Source: DATBRG01 sp036560445 (GTDB taxonomy: Bacteria; Pseudomonadota; Gammaproteobacteria; Burkholderiales; Methylophilaceae). Taken from it: DNA of 64,000 nucleotides. The notes beneath the pieces were generated by a model. That model did no database searches, was not told the DNA's origin, and was given only the letters and a program-made list of their open reading frames with translations. Within the stretch, counting starts at the first letter, position 1; each line of letters begins with the position of its first letter. A program made the translations under genes and the position numbers. Of this stretch, positions 48,455 to 58,268 are shown one piece after another. Location of the stretch: the NCBI GenBank assembly GCA_036560445.1, contig DATBRG010000035.1, positions 20,392 through 84,391 of the forward strand, given 5' to 3'.

Positions 48455-50089
48455 ATGTCAGGTTTTTTAGAAAAAGAAAGAATAGTCGCAAATAGCAGTT
48501 TTAACCGGTGGCTGGTCCCCCCGGCAGCGTTATGTATCCATCTATGTATTGGCATGGCCTATGGCTTTTCAGTTTTCTGGCTGCCCCTTACTAAGGCAAT
48601 CGGGATTACCAGCTCGATCACTTGCCCGGCCGATATGAGCTGGCTGCAGGTATTGTTCACTACAACCTGCGACTGGGATAAACCAATGCTGGGCTGGTTG
48701 TTCACCCTGTTCTTTGTGTTTCTCGGCTCCAGTGCCGCAATCTGGGGTGGCTGGCTAGAGCATGCGGGGCCACGCAAGGCTGGTGTGGTGGCTGCAATCT
48801 GCTGGTGCGGCGGTTTGGTATTGTCGGCCATCGGTGTTTACACGCACCAGCTCTGGCTGATATGGCTGGGTTCGGGTGTGATAGGCGGCATCGGTCTGGG
48901 GCTTGGCTATATTTCACCAGTTTCAACCCTGATCAAATGGTTCCCTGACAGACGCGGCATGGCGACTGGTATGGCGATCATGGGCTTTGGTGGTGGTGCT
49001 ATGGTAGGCTCTCCACTTGCCGATAATCTCATGCGGCATTTCGCTACACCTACTTCGGTTGGCGTATGGCAGACCTTCCTTACCATGGCGGCTATCTATT
49101 TCGTATTCATGATGATAGGTGCGCTGTCATACCGTGTACCTCCTACCGGTTGGAAGCCAGCTGGCTGGACGCCGCCAGTAACGGCCTCAACCAACACCAT
49201 GATTACCAGCAAGCATGTGCATGTGAACAAGGCTTGGAAAACACCGCAATTCTGGCTACTGTGGGGCATCCTGTGTCTGAACGTTTCAGCGGGTATAGGC
49301 GTCATCGGCATGGCCTCACCCATGCTGCAGGAAATTTTCGGCGGCAGGTTGATTGGTCAGGATATAAAGTTCGACGCACTCGACGCGACACAGCTCACCC
49401 AGATTGCAGCCATCGCTGCAGGGTTTACCGGCTTGCTCAGCCTTTTTAATATTGCTGGGCGTTTCATCTGGGCATCCTGCTCCGACTATATTGGGCGCAA
49501 GGCGACTTACTTTACCTTCTTCGTGCTCGGCTTCATTTTGTATGCCTCGGCCCCATCGGCTGGCCACGCTGGCAATTTGGCATTATTCGTAGGCTTGTTT
49601 TGCATCATCCTGACCATGTATGGCGGTGGCTTTGCCACTATCCCGGCGTATCTGGCGGATATATTCGGTACGCAAATGGTGGGCGCTATCCATGGCCGTT
49701 TGCTAACGGCCTGGTCGGCAGCAGGGGTACTGGGCCCGGTACTGGTGAATTACATCAATGAATACCAGATCAAGCATGGGGTTGCGAAGAGCGCTGCTTA
49801 CGATACAACCATGTACATTCTGGCAGCGCTCCTGATAGGGGGCTTTATTTGCAATCTGCTGGTGCGCCCAGTGAATCCAAAATGGCAAATGTCAGATGCG
49901 GAGCTTGAAGCCGAACGCAAGCTTGCCCATGATACTGCTGCCAAAAATGCGGCCGGAGCCGAAAGTGCTAGTGTGGCAGGTAAGGGCAGCCATCGTGGAT
50001 TGGTGTTTGCGGCATGGCTGCTGGTAGGCATCCCGCTGGCATATGGCATCTGGAATACGGTCAACAAGGCTCTGGTATTGTTCAGCTGA
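48455..50089 (+). CDS. OFA family MFS transporter (oxalate/formate antiporter-like)
   Basis: The 544-residue protein is a 12-helix major facilitator of the OFA family: RWLVPPAALCIHLCIGMAYG at the start, GGWLEHAGPRKAG between helices 2 and 3, IKWFPDRRGMATGMAIMGFG, and GRFIWASCSDYIGRKATYF in the second half. The family includes oxalate:formate and other monocarboxylate carriers. A larger Cys-containing periplasmic loop follows helix 1 (SSITCPADMSWLQ). AGGGGAGGG precedes the ATG. The stop overlaps the tag start (TGATG). Confidence 0.92.
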   Translation: MSGFLEKERIVANSSFNRWLVPPAALCIHLCIGMAYGFSVFWLPLTKAIGITSSITCPADMSWLQVLFTTTCDWDKPMLGWLFTLFFVFLGSSAAIWGGWLEHAGPRKAGVVAAICWCGGLVLSAIGVYTHQLWLIWLGSGVIGGIGLGLGYISPVSTLIKWFPDRRGMATGMAIMGFGGGAMVGSPLADNLMRHFATPTSVGVWQTFLTMAAIYFVFMMIGALSYRVPPTGWKPAGWTPPVTASTNTMITSKHVHVNKAWKTPQFWLLWGILCLNVSAGIGVIGMASPMLQEIFGGRLIGQDIKFDALDATQLTQIAAIAAGFTGLLSLFNIAGRFIWASCSDYIGRKATYFTFFVLGFILYASAPSAGHAGNLALFVGLFCIILTMYGGGFATIPAYLADIFGTQMVGAIHGRLLTAWSAAGVLGPVLVNYINEYQIKHGVAKSAAYDTTMYILAALLIGGFICNLLVRPVNPKWQMSDAELEAERKLAHDTAAKNAAGAESASVAGKGSHRGLVFAAWLLVGIPLAYGIWNTVNKALVLFS

Positions 50090-50655
50090 TGACACGTTGT
50101 GCCTGGGCGAAAACCCCGCTTGATATCGCATATCACGATGCTGAGTGGGGCGTGCCGTTACATGACGACAGGCAGTTGTTTGAGTTTTTGATACTGGAGG
50201 GTGCGCAGGCGGGCTTAAGCTGGCACACCATACTGCAAAAGCGTGAACGTTATCGGCTGGTGTTTGATGGTTTTGATCCGGCAAAAGTGGCTGCCTATGA
50301 TGATGCCAAGGTCGGCTCTCTGCTGGCGGATGCTGGGATTGTGCGTAACAGGCTTAAGCTAGCCGCCGCCATTACCAATGCCCAGCGTTTTCTCCAAGTG
50401 CAGGCGGAGTTCGGTAGCTTCGATTCCTATCTGTGGCACTTTGTCGAGGGGAAGCCCATTGTTAACCACTGGCAGGACAAGAGCCAGGTTCCAGCAAGAA
50501 CCCATGTTTCGGATTTTCTCTCCAAGGACTTGAGCAAGCGTGGTTTCAAGTTTGTCGGCTCTACCATCTGCTATGCCATGATGCAAGCAGTAGGCATGGT
50601 CAATGATCACACCACTGACTGCTTTCGGCATGCTGAAATTAAACTATCTCTCTGA
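50089..50655 (+). CDS. tag: DNA-3-methyladenine glycosylase I
   Basis: From the ATG at 50089, overlapping the transporter stop in TGATG, the product has 188 residues: MTRCAWAKTPLDIAYHDAEWG, LFEFLILEGAQAGLSWHTIL and the C-terminal LSKDLSKRGFKFVGSTICYA and MQAVGMVNDHTTDCFRH. Tag excises 3-methyladenine. The Cys and His zinc-binding residues at both termini (C4, H16 and the CFRH region) are present. The open frame continues to 50014 in the transporter gene but is not used. Confidence 0.96.
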   Translation: MTRCAWAKTPLDIAYHDAEWGVPLHDDRQLFEFLILEGAQAGLSWHTILQKRERYRLVFDGFDPAKVAAYDDAKVGSLLADAGIVRNRLKLAAAITNAQRFLQVQAEFGSFDSYLWHFVEGKPIVNHWQDKSQVPARTHVSDFLSKDLSKRGFKFVGSTICYAMMQAVGMVNDHTTDCFRHAEIKLSL

Positions 50656-50731
50656 ATTAAAAAGCTATCAGCCTTTATGCACTATGCCAGCTGGGCTATA
50701 ATAAGCACCTTTCTGGCATCCTTGGTTTTCA

Positions 50732-51313
50732 GTGCAGTTCAAGTATTCAATCCGCTACCCATTTTTGCTACTGCTGTTATTCAGCCATACAGCACTGGCA
50801 TTCCAGGCTGCCGCTAATACTGAGACTAGTCGGTCACTAGCGGCAAATGGCAGTATTGAAGTTGCTTTTACTCCTGGGCAGGATGCAGCAGCCTTGATTA
50901 TTGATGCAATAGCCAAAGCCAGGCGACAGATTCTGGTGCAGGCATTTTCATTTACGCATGATGGCATTGCGGAGGCTCTAGTTGCGGCGCGTCATCGCGG
51001 CGTTGAGGTGAAACTGATTGCAGACCGCGAGCAGACTATGCAAATGGAGCATGGTCAGGTGCCACTGATGGCGTCGGCTGGTGTGCAGGTTTGGCTGGAT
51101 GGTGAACACCAGAGTGCGCATAACAAGATTATGGTGCTTGATGACGATACAGTAATCACAGGCAGCTACAATTTCACCAAGGCTGCACAGTTTAAAAATG
51201 CTGAAAATGTGCTGGTGCTTCATGGTAATCGCGTACTGGCGCAGCAATATCAGGCCAACTGGCAACGCCATTTGCAACATGCACAGCCGTTTACAGACAG
51301 GCTTGGAAAATAA
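50732..51313 (+). CDS. Exported phospholipase D-type nuclease (Nuc-like)
   Basis: The 193-residue protein has a signal peptide (FLLLLLFSHTALA) and a single PLD motif HxK(x)4D at H130-N-K132 and D137 followed by GSYNFTKAA. One motif per chain is the pattern of homodimeric Nuc endonucleases, which cut DNA without metal ions. The start is a GTG at 50732. It is unrelated to the larger, two-motif lipoprotein at 5237. A role in degrading external DNA is an inference. Confidence 0.88.
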   Translation: MQFKYSIRYPFLLLLLFSHTALAFQAAANTETSRSLAANGSIEVAFTPGQDAAALIIDAIAKARRQILVQAFSFTHDGIAEALVAARHRGVEVKLIADREQTMQMEHGQVPLMASAGVQVWLDGEHQSAHNKIMVLDDDTVITGSYNFTKAAQFKNAENVLVLHGNRVLAQQYQANWQRHLQHAQPFTDRLGK

Positions 51314-51330
51314 CTCGATAAGGAATATGC

Positions 51331-51780
51331 GTGAACGAACTTGAAATCAATCTGGATGGCCGCGGTATGCGTATTGGTATTGTGCTGTCACGTTTTAACA
51401 GTGACATTGGCGATGGCCTGCTGAGCGCTTGTGAGAAAGAGCTTATCAAGCTGGGCGTCGCTGCTGAAGATATCACCTTGGCTACTGTGCCCGGCGCGTT
51501 GGAAACACCGCTGGTGCTGCAGCAGATGGCGGATAGCGAGAAGTTCGACGGACTTATCGCGCTTGGTGCCATTATCCGCGGCGAAACATACCACTTTGAG
51601 GTGGTCGCCAATGAATCCGCACGTGGGATTTCTGAAGTACAGCTGAATACAGGTGTTCCGGTGGCCAATGCAGTTCTGACCACGGAAAATGACGACCAGG
51701 CACTTGTACGTATGCATATCAAGGGCGCAGAAGCGGCGGCAGTAGCCATTGAAATGGTTAATCTGTTGAGGCAGCTATGA
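51331..51780 (+). CDS. ribH: 6,7-dimethyl-8-ribityllumazine synthase
   Basis: The 149-residue enzyme makes the riboflavin precursor from 5-amino-6-ribitylamino-uracil and dihydroxybutanone phosphate. RFNSDIGDGLLSACEKEL, VPGALETPLVLQ and GAIIRGETYHFEVVANES (His88) are the active-site segments. The start is a GTG at 51331. ribH and nusB overlap by four bases (ATGA), the usual arrangement. Confidence 0.97.
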   Translation: MNELEINLDGRGMRIGIVLSRFNSDIGDGLLSACEKELIKLGVAAEDITLATVPGALETPLVLQQMADSEKFDGLIALGAIIRGETYHFEVVANESARGISEVQLNTGVPVANAVLTTENDDQALVRMHIKGAEAAAVAIEMVNLLRQL

Positions 51781-52238
51781 GCGACGCTGACAAGAAGCCG
51801 GCCAAGGCTGGCAAGAATCGCCGCAAATCGCGAGAGCTTGCGCTCAAGGGTATTTATCATGGTTTCCTCAATAAGAGCGAGCTACGCCAAATCCGCCGTG
51901 AGCTGGCAGATGATCCAGATTTTGACCGTGCCGATGAAGAATATATGCGGCAATTGCTGGAGGGTGTCAGCGAGCATATGCCAGAACTGGATCAGCGCTT
52001 GCAGGTCTTTCTTGACCGTAAGATTTCCGAGCTAAGCCCCATCGAGCATGCCATCCTATGCATCTCAGGCTACGAACTGATTTTTGACGCCAGCATCCCC
52101 TATCGCGTAGCTATTAATGAAGGCGTAGAACTGGCCAAATTGTATGGTGGTACGGATGGCCATAAGTACGTCAATGGCGTGCTGGATAAACTCGCCGCAG
52201 AAGCCCGTCCAGAGGAATTTAAACGCGTAAGCAAATAG
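51777..52238 (+). CDS. nusB: Transcription antitermination factor NusB
   Basis: The 153-residue all-helical protein binds boxA RNA with NusE in rRNA antitermination. It has a basic Lys-rich start (KKPAKAGKNRRKSRELALKG), then AILCISGYELIFDASIPYRVAINEGVELAKLYGG and the C-terminal YVNGVLDKLAAEAR, all NusB hallmarks. Length is a little above 140, from the basic N-terminus. It ends at a terminator-like hairpin. Confidence 0.97.
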   Translation: MSDADKKPAKAGKNRRKSRELALKGIYHGFLNKSELRQIRRELADDPDFDRADEEYMRQLLEGVSEHMPELDQRLQVFLDRKISELSPIEHAILCISGYELIFDASIPYRVAINEGVELAKLYGGTDGHKYVNGVLDKLAAEARPEEFKRVSK

Positions 52239-52254
52239 CTTTTCTCCCTTTATT

Positions 52255-52280
52255 GCACGATTTAGCTGACTTTATCGTGC
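52255..52280 (+). terminator. Terminator-like hairpin after nusB
   Basis: GCACGAT and ATCGTGC pair across a 12-base loop; the downstream sequence is T-rich (ACTTCTTTTTG). It separates ribH-nusB from the signalling operon. Confidence 0.6.
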
Positions 52281-52383
52281 GCATTACTTCTTTTTGAAAA
52301 AAATCGCGTGTAATATCGAATGTGCTCAGGGGAAAAAGCAAATTCGAAACACGTAAGAAACTTCAAAAATAGGGGAGCGTGGT

Positions 52384-54915
52384 TTGAAAAAGACCTTCTG
52401 GAAGTCCGACTGGTTCGCAGGGTTGATCGTTTCCCTGCTATTTCTGTTTGCCGGCGGCAGCGCTTTATTACAAAGCCTGGAACGCAAGGCTTACGATTTA
52501 GGCGTGCAGGCCTCGTCTCGTAACCCAGGGGACAAGATCGCAGTAATAGCGATCGACGATCAAAGTATCGCCAATATAGGTCGTTGGCCCTGGTCTCGCG
52601 ACATACATGCCAAGATGACGGATATGCTGGCTGCAGCTCATGCCAAGGTGATTGGTAACACGGTATTCTTTATTGAACCGCAGCTCGATCCGGGCTTGGC
52701 GTATATCAACAAGCTGGCTACTTTTGTTTCAACCTCGTCTATTCCAAGTACTTCACCTGATGCCTCACAGCTTGATGCGCTGATCAAGGAGGCCCAGGCC
52801 GGGCTCGATACCGATTCCAAACTGGCGGAAAGTTTCAAGAAGGCTGGTAATGTCGTCGTGGCGATGCCGTTTGTGATCGGCGAGCCGCGCGGTAACCCGG
52901 ATAAACCCCTGCCAGACTATGTCATCAAGAATGCGTTGGGTAAAGCTGTTGACCGTATCGGTGCGGAAGATGCAGGACTACTACCTATTCCTACCGTTTC
53001 TGCCTTGCCTCCAATACCGCAGGTAGGTGAGAACGCTGCCGCTATCGGGCACCTGAATGCGAATCCGGATGTGGACGGAGCCATTCGTTCCGAGCCATTG
53101 GTCCTTGCCTACTACGATCAGTACTATCCCTCATTGTCGTTACAGATCGCTGCTAAATACCTTAACTTGCAGCCTAAAGACATACAGGCACGCCTGGGTG
53201 AGGGTGTTCGGCTGGGTAAGCTGAATATTGCTACTGATAGTGCGTTGCAGATGAATACGTTTTTCTACGCTGATCGTGACGGTCACGCGGCATTTCCCGT
53301 GGACTCATTTTACGATGTGATCAGCGGCAAGATTCCGGTAGAAAAGTATCGTGACCGTATCGTGCTCATAGGTGCCACAGCAGCTGGCGTTGGTGCTAGC
53401 CAGGTAACACCGATCTCATCAAGCATGAAACCAATTGAGACCCTGGCGCATTCGGTGGCCAGCATATTGAATGAAGATTTTTTTGTTGCTCCCGGTTGGG
53501 GCGTATGGGCTGAGCGCGGAGCCTGGCTGCTGATCACACTTTACCTAACCTTACTTCTACCTCGCCTCGGTGCCGGCATGGCCGCGGGGATTACCATCCT
53601 TCTACTGCTTATCTTGCTGGGAACACATTTTGTGCTGATGACTCAGCAGGGCATGTGGATACAGCTTATGGTACCTGCTTCGCTATTGTTGGTTGGCCAT
53701 GCTTTGTTGACCACCAAGCGCTTCCTCATGACAGAAAGGGGTAAGGTTAAGTCCGAGGCTGAGTCAGCCGAAAGTAATCGTAATCTTGCCCTTATGTTCC
53801 AGAGCCAAGGCCAACTGGATATGGCGTTTGACCGCTTGCGCAAGTGTCCGATGGATGACAGTGTCATGGATGTGCTGTACAACCTGGCGCTGGATTTCGA
53901 GCGCAAACGCCAGTTCAACAAGGCGGAATCAGTATTCGGTTATATGGCGGACTTCAACCCTAAATACAAGGATCTGGAACAACGCTTGGCGCGCTCCAAA
54001 GCCATGGCTGAAACAGTCATACTTGGCGGTGGAGGTGGTGGACGTACCAACGCCAGCACCATGATATTGAACGATGGCACTGTAGAAAAACCCATGCTTG
54101 GCCGCTACCAGATAGAAAAAGAGCTGGGCAAGGGCGCGATGGGCGTGGTTTATCTCGGGAAAGACCCAAAGATCGGGCGTGTGGTTGCTATCAAGACCAT
54201 GGCGCTGGCACAGGAGTTTGAACCAGATGAGTTGGTGGAAGTAAAAGAGCGTTTCTTCCGCGAGGCAGAAACGGCAGGCCGACTTAATCACCCCAATATC
54301 GTTACCATGTACGATGCGGGTGAAGAGCACGATCTGGCTTACATCGCCATGGAGTTCCTCAAAGGCAAGGACTTGGCGCCCTATACCAAGCCCGATAACT
54401 TACTGCCATTGCCCAAGGTCATGGATATTGTCGCCAAGACCGCAGAAGCGCTGGATTACGCGCATACCTACAATGTGGTGCACCGCGACATCAAGCCTGC
54501 CAACATCATGTATGAAATAGATACTGGAGTAGTCAAGGTGACGGACTTCGGTATCGCCCGCATCACTGATTCATCCAAGACCAAGACAGGCATGGTGCTG
54601 GGCACGCCGAGCTACATGTCGCCAGAGCAATTGTCAGGCAAAAAAGTAGATGGCCGTTCAGACTTATTCTCCCTGGGGGTCATGCTATACCAGATGTCTA
54701 CCGGCCAGCTGCCATTCACTGGAGATTCGATGGCGACCTTGATGTTCAAGATCGCCAATGAGCAGCATGCTGGTGTTACAACTGTTAACCCTGCCCTGCC
54801 TCAATGTTTATCCGACATCATTGATCGCATGTTGGAAAAAGATATAGAAAAACGTTACGCGCGCGGCGCTGAAATCGCAGCAGATATTCGTCGCTGCATG
54901 GAACAGGCGGGCTAG
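52384..54915 (+). CDS. CHASE2-domain serine/threonine protein kinase
   Basis: The 843-residue protein has an N-terminal membrane helix, a CHASE2 sensor domain in the periplasm (about 30-375, with AVIAIDDQSIANIGRWPWSRD and KYRDRIVLIGATAAGVG), three membrane helices (about 379-450), a linker, then a Hanks-type kinase. The kinase has GKGAMGVVYLG (from about 582), the lysine in VAIKTM, HRD with D702 in VVHRDIKPANIM, DFG at 721 and GTPSYMSPEQLSG. The start is a TTG at 52384 with GGGGAG upstream. It is followed by a PP2C phosphatase three bases later, so both act on the same targets. Confidence 0.94.
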   Translation: MKKTFWKSDWFAGLIVSLLFLFAGGSALLQSLERKAYDLGVQASSRNPGDKIAVIAIDDQSIANIGRWPWSRDIHAKMTDMLAAAHAKVIGNTVFFIEPQLDPGLAYINKLATFVSTSSIPSTSPDASQLDALIKEAQAGLDTDSKLAESFKKAGNVVVAMPFVIGEPRGNPDKPLPDYVIKNALGKAVDRIGAEDAGLLPIPTVSALPPIPQVGENAAAIGHLNANPDVDGAIRSEPLVLAYYDQYYPSLSLQIAAKYLNLQPKDIQARLGEGVRLGKLNIATDSALQMNTFFYADRDGHAAFPVDSFYDVISGKIPVEKYRDRIVLIGATAAGVGASQVTPISSSMKPIETLAHSVASILNEDFFVAPGWGVWAERGAWLLITLYLTLLLPRLGAGMAAGITILLLLILLGTHFVLMTQQGMWIQLMVPASLLLVGHALLTTKRFLMTERGKVKSEAESAESNRNLALMFQSQGQLDMAFDRLRKCPMDDSVMDVLYNLALDFERKRQFNKAESVFGYMADFNPKYKDLEQRLARSKAMAETVILGGGGGGRTNASTMILNDGTVEKPMLGRYQIEKELGKGAMGVVYLGKDPKIGRVVAIKTMALAQEFEPDELVEVKERFFREAETAGRLNHPNIVTMYDAGEEHDLAYIAMEFLKGKDLAPYTKPDNLLPLPKVMDIVAKTAEALDYAHTYNVVHRDIKPANIMYEIDTGVVKVTDFGIARITDSSKTKTGMVLGTPSYMSPEQLSGKKVDGRSDLFSLGVMLYQMSTGQLPFTGDSMATLMFKIANEQHAGVTTVNPALPQCLSDIIDRMLEKDIEKRYARGAEIAADIRRCMEQAG

Positions 54916-54917
54916 CG

Positions 54918-55742
54918 ATGAATCTTACCAACGAATTAGAGATCGTACGCCTGACCGATGTCGGGCAAAAGCGCGAACATAACGAAGACGCCATCGCCAG
55001 CGATGCCGAGATGGGATTGGTAGTGCTGGCTGACGGCATGGGCGGCTACAATGCGGGCGAAGTGGCAAGCGAGATTGCGACGCTAACCATCGTTGCTGAG
55101 CTTAAGGAAGCCATGCAGGCCATGGCTCCCGGCCAGACGGACAAAGCTACTGGCATGCAGGCGGAAAGCCAGCTTGTGTATGAGGCAGTAAAAAAGGCCA
55201 ACGAATCCATTTACCATGTATCGCAGACCCAGCCACAATGTGCCGGAATGGGTACCACATTGGTGGTGGGCTTGTTTACTAATGACAAGATACTCGTTGG
55301 ACATATAGGCGATTCGCGTATGTATCGCCTGCGTGGTGAGGAATTCACGCAGATTACCGAAGACCATTCGCTACTGAATGAGCAAATCAAATCTGGCCTG
55401 ATTACGCCGGAACAAGCGAAGTTTTCTACCAACAAAAACCTGGTGACGCGGGCTCTTGGCATAGACCCGGAAGTTGAGTTGGAACTACATGAGTATGATG
55501 TTGAGGTCGGGGACATATATCTTTTGTGTTCCGATGGCCTGAGTGATTTGATAGATGATGAAGACATACACTTAACCCTCAGCGCATTAAGTGCTAATCT
55601 TGAGTTGGCTGCTAATCAGTTGATTCAGATGGCGAACGACAACGGGGGCAAGGATAATATATCTGTCATACTTGCCAGGGTGCTCAGGCCATTTGCTATT
55701 GAGCGCAGCTGGTTTGACAGCTTTCTTAATTGGTTAAAATAG
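54918..55742 (+). CDS. PP2C-type serine/threonine phosphatase
   Basis: The 274-residue phosphatase shows the PP2C metal motifs REHNEDA (19-25), LADGMGGYNAGEVAS (37-51; Asp39), VGHIGDSRMYRLRG, LCSDGLSDLIDDE and DNISVILAR. It is cytoplasmic, without signal or membrane helix. It starts two bases after the kinase stop, so it most probably reverses that kinase's phosphorylations. The length is typical of Stp1/PppA forms. Confidence 0.95.
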   Translation: MNLTNELEIVRLTDVGQKREHNEDAIASDAEMGLVVLADGMGGYNAGEVASEIATLTIVAELKEAMQAMAPGQTDKATGMQAESQLVYEAVKKANESIYHVSQTQPQCAGMGTTLVVGLFTNDKILVGHIGDSRMYRLRGEEFTQITEDHSLLNEQIKSGLITPEQAKFSTNKNLVTRALGIDPEVELELHEYDVEVGDIYLLCSDGLSDLIDDEDIHLTLSALSANLELAANQLIQMANDNGGKDNISVILARVLRPFAIERSWFDSFLNWLK

Positions 55743-55753
55743 CAAGGTAGAAC

Positions 55754-56530
55754 ATGGCGAAGCTGATTCTTTCATTGGACGGTGCCTTTCTCGGTGAACA
55801 TCCGCTAGATAAGGAGCGCATTACCATAGGGCGGCGTCCTACCAATGACATTCATATTGATAACCTTGCGGTGAGCGGTGAGCATGGCATTATCGTCACC
55901 ATAGGGAATGATTCTTTCCTGGAAGATCTTGGTAGTACCAATGGCACGCTGGTCAATGGCAAGCAGATCAAGAAACACGTATTGCAGCATGGCGATTTGA
56001 TTGAGTTTGGCAAGTATCAACTCAAATATGTGAACGAAGCTGCTATCAATAACGCTGTTATGGGTAGTAGTCCGGATGATTTCGAAAAAACCATGATTAT
56101 CCGGCCTTCAGCGATGAAACCGGTTGCACCAGTAGCGCCTATGGACGAAGCGGCAAAAATGCAAAGCACGAATGTCATGATGCCGCCTACCATGCCCATA
56201 TCTTCACCAGTTGCAGCTCCTGTAGCCGCTGCGCCTATCAGCCCAGCTCCTAGCCCAGCTGAGATACTTGGCCGTGTGCAAGTGCTGACGGGCCCCAGCA
56301 TGGGTAAAGAGTTGATCCTCAACAAGGCACTGACAACGCTGGGCAAGCCAGGTGTGCAGGTGGCTGTGATTACCAAACGGCCACAAGGTTATTTCATTAC
56401 CCATGTTGAAGGACAAAATCATCCTGTGGTGAATGGCAAGTCAGCAGGCGCACAGGCGCACCCCTTAAATGATCATGATGTGATTGAGCTGGCGGGTGTG
56501 AAAATGGAATTCTACCTGGCTGGCAGCTAA
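55754..56530 (+). CDS. FHA-domain protein with a degenerate second FHA domain
   Basis: The 258-residue protein starts with an FHA domain holding the phosphothreonine-binding residues: Arg27/28 in TIGRRPTNDIHI, Ser41 and His44 in VSGEHG, and LGSTNGTLVNG (59-69). A Pro/Ala-rich linker (about 125-170) leads to a second, weaker FHA-like domain: VLTGPSMGKELILNKALTTLG to HDVIELAGVKMEFYL. That domain lacks the GR and SxxH signature (it has LGKPG). The protein probably binds kinase-phosphorylated partners. A CTAACCTGACCAGGTTTAG hairpin follows at 56532. Confidence 0.88.
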   Translation: MAKLILSLDGAFLGEHPLDKERITIGRRPTNDIHIDNLAVSGEHGIIVTIGNDSFLEDLGSTNGTLVNGKQIKKHVLQHGDLIEFGKYQLKYVNEAAINNAVMGSSPDDFEKTMIIRPSAMKPVAPVAPMDEAAKMQSTNVMMPPTMPISSPVAAPVAAAPISPAPSPAEILGRVQVLTGPSMGKELILNKALTTLGKPGVQVAVITKRPQGYFITHVEGQNHPVVNGKSAGAQAHPLNDHDVIELAGVKMEFYLAGS

Positions 56531-56611
56531 TCTAACCTGACCAGGTTTAGCTCAAGCTAAATCATCCGATGTTAAGTATCAAATTATTGTTGGCCGAGGG
56601 ATTGCTGCATC

Positions 56612-58237
56612 ATGTCTGAAGAGCAAGAGCTATTCAAACGGCTTGACCGGCTCAATGCCATAGGCGTGGCACTCTCGGCGGAGCGCGATAACAAGCGCCT
56701 GCTGGAGATGATTCTGCTCGGGGCAAAAGAAATCACCAATGCCGATGGTGGTACCCTTTATACCGTTACAGACGACCATCATCTCCAGTTTGAAATCATG
56801 CGTACCCAGACCCTGGGTATTGCCATGGGTGGTACTACCGGCAAGGATATTCCTTTCAAGCCCTTACCTCTCTATCTCGAGAACGGTTCGCCTAACCTTA
56901 ATATGGTAGCGGCTTACACGGTATTGAACGATAAAACGGTCAATATCGCAGACGCCTATGAAGCTGAGGGCTTTGATTTCTCCGGGACGCGTAAGTTTGA
57001 CCAAAGTACAGGTTACCGCTCCAAGTCTTTCCTGACAATTCCGATGAAGAACCATGAGAATGAGATCATCGGCGTGTTGCAGCTCATCAATGCTATTGAC
57101 CCCGTTAGCGGTGAAATAGTCGCCTTTTCCGAAGCCAACCAACGGTTGGTGGAATCCCTGGCCTCACAAGCGGCTGTTGCGTTGACTAACCACAACCTGA
57201 TTGAAGGCCTTAAGGGATTATTTGAGGCATTTATCGAACTGATTGCCGATGCCATCGACGAAAAGTCTCCTTACACTGGGGGCCACTGCCAGCGTGTTCC
57301 AGAGCTGACCATGATGCTGGCAGAAGCAGCATTGAAGACAAACACTGGGCCACTGAAAGACTTTGCGCTTAGTGATAAGGAGGTCTACGAACTACGCATT
57401 GCTGCCTGGCTACACGATTGCGGCAAGGTGACAACACCAGAGTCGGTCATGGACAAGCCTACCAAGCTGGCTACCATTTTTGACCGCATCGAGCTGGTTG
57501 ACCAGCGCTTTGAGTTACTGAAGAAACAAGCTGAATGCGATATGTTGCGGCAACAGGTTACGGCCGCCAGAAGCCAGAAGCCGGTTGACATGGATAGTAT
57601 GGAAAGCGATCTCAATCAGCGCATGCGTCAACTGGATGATGATCGTGATTTTCTGCGGAATGCCAATATTGGCGGGGAATTCATGACTCCAGAGCATCAG
57701 CAGCGGGTACATGATATTGCGAACTATCCACTCGTTGATATTCATGGCAGGACTGTTAACTTTCTCAATGATGACGAGGTGTACAACCTCAATATTGCCC
57801 GCGGCACACTGACCAGCGAAGAACGTACCATCATCAATAACCATATTGTAGTGACTATCAACATGTTGGAATCACTGCCTTACCCAAAAGACCTCAAGCG
57901 TGTGCCTGAGTACGCAGGGGGTCATCATGAGCGTATGGATGGCAAGGGTTATCCACGCGGACTGACAAGGGAGCAGATGTCGGTTCCAGCCAGAATCATG
58001 GGTATCGCCGATATATTTGAAGCACTGACCTCACGTGACAGGCCTTACAAGAAAGCCAAGACTCTTTCAGAATCCTTATATATCCTGGGTAAGATGAAGC
58101 TGGATAACCATATCGACCCAGATCTGTTTGATATTTTTATCCGCGAGAAGATTTATCTGCGTTATGCCGAGCAATTCCTTGAGCCTGAGCAAATTGATAC
58201 CGTCAACGAGGCGGAGATTCCAGGCTACGTTCCATAA
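56612..58237 (+). CDS. GAF/HD-GYP domain phosphohydrolase
   Basis: The 541-residue protein has a GAF domain (about 15-195), a linker helix and an HD-GYP output domain: metal His225 in TGGHCQRVPEL, LHDCGK (268-272, HD pair His268/Asp269) and GHHERMDGKGYP (437-448). A large insertion (about 300-400) separates HD and GYP motifs. HD-GYP enzymes hydrolyse cyclic di-GMP; the HHExxDGxGYP motif is complete, so activity is likely but unproven. It follows the FHA gene by 81 bases. Confidence 0.92.
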   Translation: MSEEQELFKRLDRLNAIGVALSAERDNKRLLEMILLGAKEITNADGGTLYTVTDDHHLQFEIMRTQTLGIAMGGTTGKDIPFKPLPLYLENGSPNLNMVAAYTVLNDKTVNIADAYEAEGFDFSGTRKFDQSTGYRSKSFLTIPMKNHENEIIGVLQLINAIDPVSGEIVAFSEANQRLVESLASQAAVALTNHNLIEGLKGLFEAFIELIADAIDEKSPYTGGHCQRVPELTMMLAEAALKTNTGPLKDFALSDKEVYELRIAAWLHDCGKVTTPESVMDKPTKLATIFDRIELVDQRFELLKKQAECDMLRQQVTAARSQKPVDMDSMESDLNQRMRQLDDDRDFLRNANIGGEFMTPEHQQRVHDIANYPLVDIHGRTVNFLNDDEVYNLNIARGTLTSEERTIINNHIVVTINMLESLPYPKDLKRVPEYAGGHHERMDGKGYPRGLTREQMSVPARIMGIADIFEALTSRDRPYKKAKTLSESLYILGKMKLDNHIDPDLFDIFIREKIYLRYAEQFLEPEQIDTVNEAEIPGYVP

Positions 58238-58268
58238 GGAGTTAATTCATCAGTAGGACTAAGGGGGA

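Noticed and set aside
52384..56530. Type VI secretion regulatory cluster (PpkA/PppA/Fha)
   Set aside because: Kinase, phosphatase and FHA gene types fit, but no tss, hcp or vgrG genes are in the flanks and the kinase has CHASE2 rather than the PpkA layout.
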